From Lacibacter luteus (GTDB taxonomy: Bacteria; Bacteroidota; Bacteroidia; Chitinophagales; Chitinophagaceae): DNA of 64,000 nt. The stretch covers positions 434,001-498,000 of the forward strand of contig NZ_SDHW01000002.1 of NCBI RefSeq assembly GCF_004118265.1, written 5' to 3'. The position numbers were made by a program, and so were the translations under genes. Below the pieces are notes generated by a model. It did no database searches, was not told where the DNA came from, and saw only the letters and a program-made list of their open reading frames with translations. Each line of letters begins with the position of its first letter. Within the stretch, counting starts at the first letter, position 1. Below are positions 59,365-64,000 of this stretch, piece by piece.

Positions 59365-60438
59365 TTACAAAATTTTATTTAACAACTGAATGTAAAGTTC
59401 AATCCCGCCTTTGATCTCATCTACATATACATATTCATCGGCAGTATGACTTCTTGCACTATCACCGGGACCCATCTTCAATGCAGGGAACGGCATTAAT
59501 GCCTTATCGCTTGTGGTAGGTGAACCATAATAACCACGACCTAACTCAATACCAGCTTTCACCAACGGATGATCCATTGGGATAGATGTAGATTTCATTC
59601 TTGTTGTGCGTGGTTTGAACTGACTTTTGAGGTTTTCTTTCAACTCACCCAAAATTTCATCGAACGTATAGAGTTCGTTCACACGCACATCAATTACAAA
59701 TTTGCATTGCGGCGGTACAACATTGTGCTGTTGATTTTCTGTACCGATCACCGTAACCGTTAACATCGATTCACCCAAGAGCGGACTTACTTTATCAAAC
59801 TTATAATTACGGATCCAGTTAATATCGTCCATTGCAATGTACAATGCGTTGATGCCTTCTTTGCGTGCAGCATGACCGGCTTTGCCTTGTGCAATACAAT
59901 CGATCACCATCAGCCCACGCTCAGCAACGGCCATATCCATTTTGGTAGGTTCACCTACAATACCAAAGTTGATATTACCGAGATAAGGCAACACGAGTTC
60001 GATACCATTTACACCGCTGATCTCTTCTTCTGCACTTGCAGCAAACACTACGTTGTGCGAAAGATTTTCTTTTTCGTAGTAGTAAAGAAAGGTTGCGATG
60101 AGACTTACCAAACATCCACCTGCATCATTACTGCCAAGACCAAACAATTTTCCATCTTCAACAACGGGTTCAAACGGATCTCTTGTGTATTTCGCATTTG
60201 GTTTTACCGTGTCGTGATGTGAGTTGAGCAACACCGATGGTTTTGCTGCATCGTAAAACTTGTTCTTTGCATAAACATTGTTACCAACACGAAAATGTTC
60301 AATTCCCTTCTGTGCAAAAAAATGAATGAGAATTTCTGCAGTTTCGTTTTCTTCTTTTGAAAAAGACGGAGTGGCGATCAGCTGTTTTAACAATTCAACT
60401 GCCTCTGTGTGTAGCTGGCTGATGTCCTGGTTTGCCAT
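59365..60438 (-). CDS. argE: M20 family N-acyl-ornithine/citrulline deacylase (ArgE-like)
   Basis: A zinc-dependent deacylase that removes the acyl group from the urea-precursor intermediate in this arginine route. M20 metal motifs are NSHHDTVKPN, GSNDAGGC, EEEISG and SDKALMPFPALKMGPGDSARSHT. ATG 60438 gives 357 residues; a longer start at 60483 overlaps argB. In Bacteroidota the substrate can be an acetyl- or succinyl-citrulline derivative because the transcarbamylase acts before deacylation. It is the fifth of the six arg genes visible, 10 bp after argB. Confidence 0.93.
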   Translation of the reverse strand: MANQDISQLHTEAVELLKQLIATPSFSKEENETAEILIHFFAQKGIEHFRVGNNVYAKNKFYDAAKPSVLLNSHHDTVKPNAKYTRDPFEPVVEDGKLFGLGSNDAGGCLVSLIATFLYYYEKENLSHNVVFAASAEEEISGVNGIELVLPYLGNINFGIVGEPTKMDMAVAERGLMVIDCIAQGKAGHAARKEGINALYIAMDDINWIRNYKFDKVSPLLGESMLTVTVIGTENQQHNVVPPQCKFVIDVRVNELYTFDEILGELKENLKSQFKPRTTRMKSTSIPMDHPLVKAGIELGRGYYGSPTTSDKALMPFPALKMGPGDSARSHTADEYVYVDEIKGGIELYIQLLNKIL

Positions 60439-60448
60439 AATTTTTTGT

Positions 60449-61240
60449 TTAACTGTTTGTAATGGATGTTCCGCTTTCTCCATTGATCAGATCTTTCAAT
60501 TGCTCTGCTTTACCAATTACTACTTTTTTTACGCCGCTGTTTAATGCAGCAAATGCATTATCCAGTTTGGGTATCATACCCGCAAATATTTTTCCTTCTG
60601 CTTTTAATTCTTGATAGGATGATGGATCGATCTTACTGATGACCGTTGCATCATCATTTGCATCGAGTAACACACCTGCTTTTTCAAATGAATAGATGAG
60701 GCTTACTTCGTACAAACCACTCATTGCTTTGGCTACTTCCTGTGCAATGGTATCGGCATTGGTGTTAAGCAGCTGACCATTTCCATCATGTGTGATGGGT
60801 GCGACAACCGGAGTAAAACCATGTTCTAATAAACTGCTCCAGTTCTGTGCATTGATCTTGTCTGACTTTACATCGCCCACAAAACCGTAATCAATTTCTT
60901 TTACGGGACGCTTATTAGCAGGGATAAGATTTCCATCTGCTCCTGTGACACCAATTGCATTGCAATTGAGCGATTGCAATTGTGCAATTACTTTTTTGTT
61001 GATAAGCCCTGCATATACCATCGTTACCAAATCAATGGTTGCTGCATCGGTAATACGACGACCATCTACATATTTACTTTCGATGCCCAACGATTCGCCG
61101 ATCTTGGTTGCAACTTTGCCGCCGCCGTGAATTAGAATTTTAGGACCAGACACGAAAGCAAAGTCTTGTAGAAACGATGAAAGCTTTGCTTCATCATCTA
61201 CAATGTTGCCACCGATCTTTATAACAATGAGTTTATCCAT
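60449..61240 (-). CDS. argB: Acetylglutamate kinase
   Basis: Phosphorylates N-acylglutamate, the second step of arginine synthesis. The kinase signature KIGGNIVDD at the N-terminus and the substrate loop HGGGKVATKIGESLG (about residues 38-52) are present, as is NADTIAQEVAKAM. The length of 263 is typical of the short, arginine-insensitive class. It overlaps argF' by 8 bp. Confidence 0.95.
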   Translation of the reverse strand: MDKLIVIKIGGNIVDDEAKLSSFLQDFAFVSGPKILIHGGGKVATKIGESLGIESKYVDGRRITDAATIDLVTMVYAGLINKKVIAQLQSLNCNAIGVTGADGNLIPANKRPVKEIDYGFVGDVKSDKINAQNWSSLLEHGFTPVVAPITHDGNGQLLNTNADTIAQEVAKAMSGLYEVSLIYSFEKAGVLLDANDDATVISKIDPSSYQELKAEGKIFAGMIPKLDNAFAALNSGVKKVVIGKAEQLKDLINGESGTSITNS

Positions 61241-62189
61241 TTGCTTTCAGGATTTCTGCCAACACTGTTTGTGCCGCCCATACACGATTGCTTGCTTGCT
61301 GTGTTACAATGCTGTTGCTGCTGTCGAGCACTTCATCACTCAACTCCACGTTACGACGAACAGGTAAGCAATGCATGATCTTAGCGCTGTTAGTTGCTTT
61401 CAGTTTTTCTTCTGTCAACATCCATGCAGGATCGTTGCAGTAAATGCGACCATAATCGGTATAGGTGCTCCAGTTTTTCACATACACAAAATCTGCATCT
61501 TTTAACGCTTCATCCTGGTTATGTGTGATGGTTGCTCCCTTAGTGAATTGTTCATCCAGTTCATAATCTTCCGGATGAGTGATTACAAAATCAGCTTCGC
61601 CCCAAGCATTGATCCATTGCGCAAAACTGTTGGCAACACATTGCGGCAAAGGCTTGATGTGAGGTGCCCAGGTCAACACAATTTTTGGTTTGCGTTTTTC
61701 CTTGAATGTTTCAGTGATGGTGATGATGTCGGTTAACGACTGCAACGGATGCAGTGTTGAACTTTCTAAACTCACAACCGGAACACCAGCGTATTTAATG
61801 AACTGTTTAATGAACAGTTCGCTGTAATCATCTTTTTTATTTTGCAACGATGGGAATGTACGGATCGCCAACACATCGAAATAATTTCCGAGAATAGGTG
61901 CTGCATCTTTTACATGCTCAACCGTTGTACCACTCATGATGGCTTCTTCTTCAAACTCCCATGTCCAGCCTTCGCTGCCTACGTTGAACACAATCGGCTG
62001 CATACCTAAATTCTCCGCAGCGATCTGTGTGCTTAAACGTGTACGCAAACTGGGGTTGAGGAAAATCAAACCCATACGCTTGCCCTCACCAATTGCTTTA
62101 TCAACAAGCGGGTTTGCTTTATACGTCAACGCTTTTTGAACAAGAGCGTTGATGTTGTCTACATCATGAACGGAAATAAACTGTTTCAA
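61233..62189 (-). CDS. argF': N-acyl-ornithine carbamoyltransferase (ArgF')
   Basis: Carbamoylates N-acetyl- or N-succinyl-ornithine rather than free ornithine, as in Bacteroides and Xanthomonas. The carbamoyl-phosphate site reads FLNPSLRTRLS, and the GWTWEFEEEA segment and HPLQSLTD also match the family. At 318 residues it is close to this branch. The choice between acetyl and succinyl substrates depends on one or two loop residues and was not decided here. The start appears to be TTG 62189. It overlaps argB. Confidence 0.92.
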   Translation of the reverse strand: MKQFISVHDVDNINALVQKALTYKANPLVDKAIGEGKRMGLIFLNPSLRTRLSTQIAAENLGMQPIVFNVGSEGWTWEFEEEAIMSGTTVEHVKDAAPILGNYFDVLAIRTFPSLQNKKDDYSELFIKQFIKYAGVPVVSLESSTLHPLQSLTDIITITETFKEKRKPKIVLTWAPHIKPLPQCVANSFAQWINAWGEADFVITHPEDYELDEQFTKGATITHNQDEALKDADFVYVKNWSTYTDYGRIYCNDPAWMLTEEKLKATNSAKIMHCLPVRRNVELSDEVLDSSNSIVTQQASNRVWAAQTVLAEILKANG

Positions 62190-62220
62190 TTCTTATGTCT
62201 TTTCTTTCTTTATAAAAAAC

Positions 62221-63366
62221 TTAATTAACCTTCATTACTTCAATCTCTTCCTTCACCGCATCAATAAACATTTCTGCATCTCTTTTCTTCAAACCAAGAC
62301 TTGGCAACAAACGGATCACATTTGGTTTAGCTTCACCGGTGAAAATCTTGTGATTCATCAACAGATTTTTCTTCAGGTCTTTTATTTCTTCCGGCACATC
62401 AAAACCAATCATTAAACCACGACCTCTTACATTTTCAATCTCTTCGATCTTTTCCAGTTCTTCACGGAGGTATTTGCCCATCATCACTGCATTGCCCAAT
62501 AACTTTTCTTCTTCCATTACTTCCAGCACTGCTAATGCAGCCACACAAGCCAAATGATTACCACCGAAAGTTGTACCGAGTTGGAAATGTTTTGGTTTGA
62601 TATGCGGCGCAATGATGATACTTCCGATAGGGAAACCATTACCCATACCTTTTGCCATGCTGTAGATATCAGCATTTACACCTGCAAAATCGTGGCTGAA
62701 GAATTTACCGCTTCTGCCATAACCACACTGCACGCTATCAGCAATATAAACTGCGCCGTATTGATCGCAGAGTGAACGGATCTTTTTGAGGAAAGAAACA
62801 TCAGCTACATTAATTCCACCAACGCCTTGTATTCCTTCAATGATCACCGACGAAATTTCATCGCCTTGTTTTTTGAAGCAAGCTTCTAATGCTGCTTCAT
62901 CATTGAAAGGGAGAAAGATCACATTATCAGTTTCGTTTACCGGTGCGATGTAGTTTTTATTATCAGTTGCACTTACTGCCAATGATGTACGACCGTGAAA
63001 TGCTTTATTAAATGCAACAATTTTTTTACGACCATTGTGAAAGCTTGCGAGCTTCAATGCGTTCTCGTTTGCCTCTGCACCCGAGTTGCAAAGAAAGAGT
63101 TGGTAATCTTCTTTACCACTTACTTTGCCCAGCTTGGCAGCGAGTTCTTCCTGCAACGGAATTTTAATAGAGTTGGAGTAGAAAGCAATTTTGTTCAACT
63201 GCTCTTCAATTCGTTTTACCCAATGCGGATGTGTGTGTCCGATACTGATGACAGCGTGACCTCCGTATAAATCGAGGTATTGCTCGCCTTGATCATCCCA
63301 TACATAACTGCCTTTGGCTTTTGTAATGGTGATGGGGTTGATGGGGTAAACGTCGAATAAATTCAT
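62221..63366 (-). CDS. argD: Acetylornithine aminotransferase
   Basis: A class III PLP aminotransferase that converts N-acylglutamate semialdehyde to N-acylornithine. Motifs are FLCNSGAEANENALKLA, the Asp in YIADSVQCGYGRSG and the PLP Lys in SMAKGMGNGFPIG. ATG 63366 gives MNLFDVYPINPI and 381 residues; an in-frame start at 63399 would lie in the CACAGAG palindrome and is rejected. It may also serve lysine synthesis as in other bacteria (inference). Confidence 0.95.
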   Translation of the reverse strand: MNLFDVYPINPITITKAKGSYVWDDQGEQYLDLYGGHAVISIGHTHPHWVKRIEEQLNKIAFYSNSIKIPLQEELAAKLGKVSGKEDYQLFLCNSGAEANENALKLASFHNGRKKIVAFNKAFHGRTSLAVSATDNKNYIAPVNETDNVIFLPFNDEAALEACFKKQGDEISSVIIEGIQGVGGINVADVSFLKKIRSLCDQYGAVYIADSVQCGYGRSGKFFSHDFAGVNADIYSMAKGMGNGFPIGSIIIAPHIKPKHFQLGTTFGGNHLACVAALAVLEVMEEEKLLGNAVMMGKYLREELEKIEEIENVRGRGLMIGFDVPEEIKDLKKNLLMNHKIFTGEAKPNVIRLLPSLGLKKRDAEMFIDAVKEEIEVMKVN

Positions 63367-63378
63367 GTTGTAAGTTTT

Positions 63379-63433
63379 ACCACAGAGGCTCAGAGACACA
63401 GAGAATACTCTGTGTTCTCCGTGTCTTAGTGGT
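63379..63433. repeat. CACAGAG palindrome between argC and argD
   Basis: The imperfect inverted repeat ACCACAGAGGCTCAGAGAC / GTGTTCTCCGTGTCTTAGT lies in the 71-bp spacer between argC and argD. It belongs to the same word family as 59333-59360 and would form a hairpin in the mRNA. Confidence 0.75.
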
Positions 63434-63437
63434 TATT

Positions 63438-64000
63438 TTAAAAATAGTTTGCTTTCAGTTTCAATCCTGCTGTTTCATCTAAGCCAAACAAGAGATTCAT
63501 GTTTTGCACCGCTTGTCCGCTTGCGCCTTTCAATAAATTATCTGCTGCTGAATGAACAACAAGCATATCACCCACTTTCTCCAGTTGAATTAAACACTTG
63601 TTGGTATTCACCACCTGCTTTAAGAAGACCGCTTCTTTAATGACACGGGTGAATGCAGCATCAGCATAAAACTCTTCATACAGTTTGTATAACTCATCTA
63701 AACTCTTTTCGCATTTTACTTGCGAGCTGATGAAAATGCCTCTTGTGAAATCGCCACGCCATGGAACAAAGTTCACATTGATATCACTGTTCGGTTGTAA
63801 TTGCACTAATGATTCGCCGATTTCGCCAAGATGCTGATGCGTTAATGTTTTATATGCCTGGATGTTATTTGCTCTCCAGCTGAAGTGTGATGTAGCCGCA
63901 AGGCTTTGTCCGGCTCCTGTACTACCCGTGATGCCAGTTGTGTACACATCTTTCAACAAACCTGCTTTTGCTAAGGGCAACAAACCAAGTTGAAGTGTAG
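63438..64000 (-). CDS. argC: N-acetyl-gamma-glutamyl-phosphate reductase (5' truncated by window edge)
   Basis: The C-terminal part of ArgC, which reduces N-acylglutamyl phosphate to the semialdehyde. The frame is open to the right edge, where it reads TLQLGLLPLAKAGLL, the segment just after the catalytic Cys of the family's GCFAT motif; that Cys lies outside the window. TGITGSTGAGQSL and a C-terminal ANYF end are also typical. It is the first gene of the operon seen here; argG may lie further right (inference). Confidence 0.9.
   Translation of the reverse strand, partial: TLQLGLLPLAKAGLLKDVYTTGITGSTGAGQSLAATSHFSWRANNIQAYKTLTHQHLGEIGESLVQLQPNSDINVNFVPWRGDFTRGIFISSQVKCEKSLDELYKLYEEFYADAAFTRVIKEAVFLKQVVNTNKCLIQLEKVGDMLVVHSAADNLLKGASGQAVQNMNLLFGLDETAGLKLKANYF

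Noticed and set aside
1-64000. tRNA or rRNA genes
   Set aside because: No cloverleaf-like or rRNA sequence was recognised by eye; a covariance search would be needed to exclude a tRNA fully.

Overview
The window looks like a chromosomal segment of a Bacteroidota bacterium, probably Chitinophagaceae-like. The evidence is the AT-rich bias, near absence of Shine-Dalgarno sites, TAnnTTTG-type -7 boxes, Bacteroidota families (DUF2304, DUF2480, IPExxxVDY, long-linker Rho) and an arginine operon with the N-acyl-ornithine transcarbamylase ArgF'. The taxon is inferred from family content only; no rRNA or tRNA gene was seen. || Left core region (1-30 kb): a truncated surface-glycosylation cluster (membrane protein, GT2, DUF2304); asnS; rho; a selenium block with selU and selD flanking two paralogous secreted proteins; a pterin dehydratase; an exported M28 peptidase; feoB; corA; an exported RidA; a PpiD/SurA-like chaperone; a 594-bp gene-free interval with several DnaA-box-like sites before nadA (a possible replication origin); kdsB; a DUF1080 protein; a glyoxalase-fold protein; and a HEPN-domain protein. 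|| Accessory region (29.3-44.9 kb): this is the most unusual part. A tyrosine recombinase gene is followed, on the same strand, by nine consecutive gene cassettes. Each starts with a GTTRRRY-like core and ends with an attC-like imperfect palindrome whose inverse core is complementary to the start of that same cassette (10/10 bases in seven cassettes, 9/10 or 9/9 in two). This is the defining structure of an integron cassette array. Unusual points: most attC sites are about 190-205 bp; complementarity runs past the 7-bp core across a constant A/C mismatch; the integrase has the same orientation as the cassettes and appears to lack the IntI-specific insertion; several attC sites carry a promoter-like motif; and one cassette is about 7 kb and holds a whole restriction-modification locus (Vsr, controller-like HTH, two m5C methyltransferases, a type IIG/ISP-like enzyme). 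Other cassettes carry a MerB-like protein, a probable Imm51 immunity protein, a DUF4145-like protein and several exported proteins or lipoproteins of unknown function. || Right core region (45-64 kb): a possible insertion-sequence relic; lipoproteins and a GNAT acetyltransferase; a ToxR-like membrane-anchored winged-helix regulator divergent from a seven-bladed propeller lipoprotein, with five TTTAC repeats at 10-11 bp spacing between them; a frameshifted FKBP gene; a large SWIM/SNF2 ATPase; a TonB-plug-like secreted protein; and, reading leftward from the window edge, argC(partial)-argD-argF'-argB-argE-argH ending in a strong terminator.
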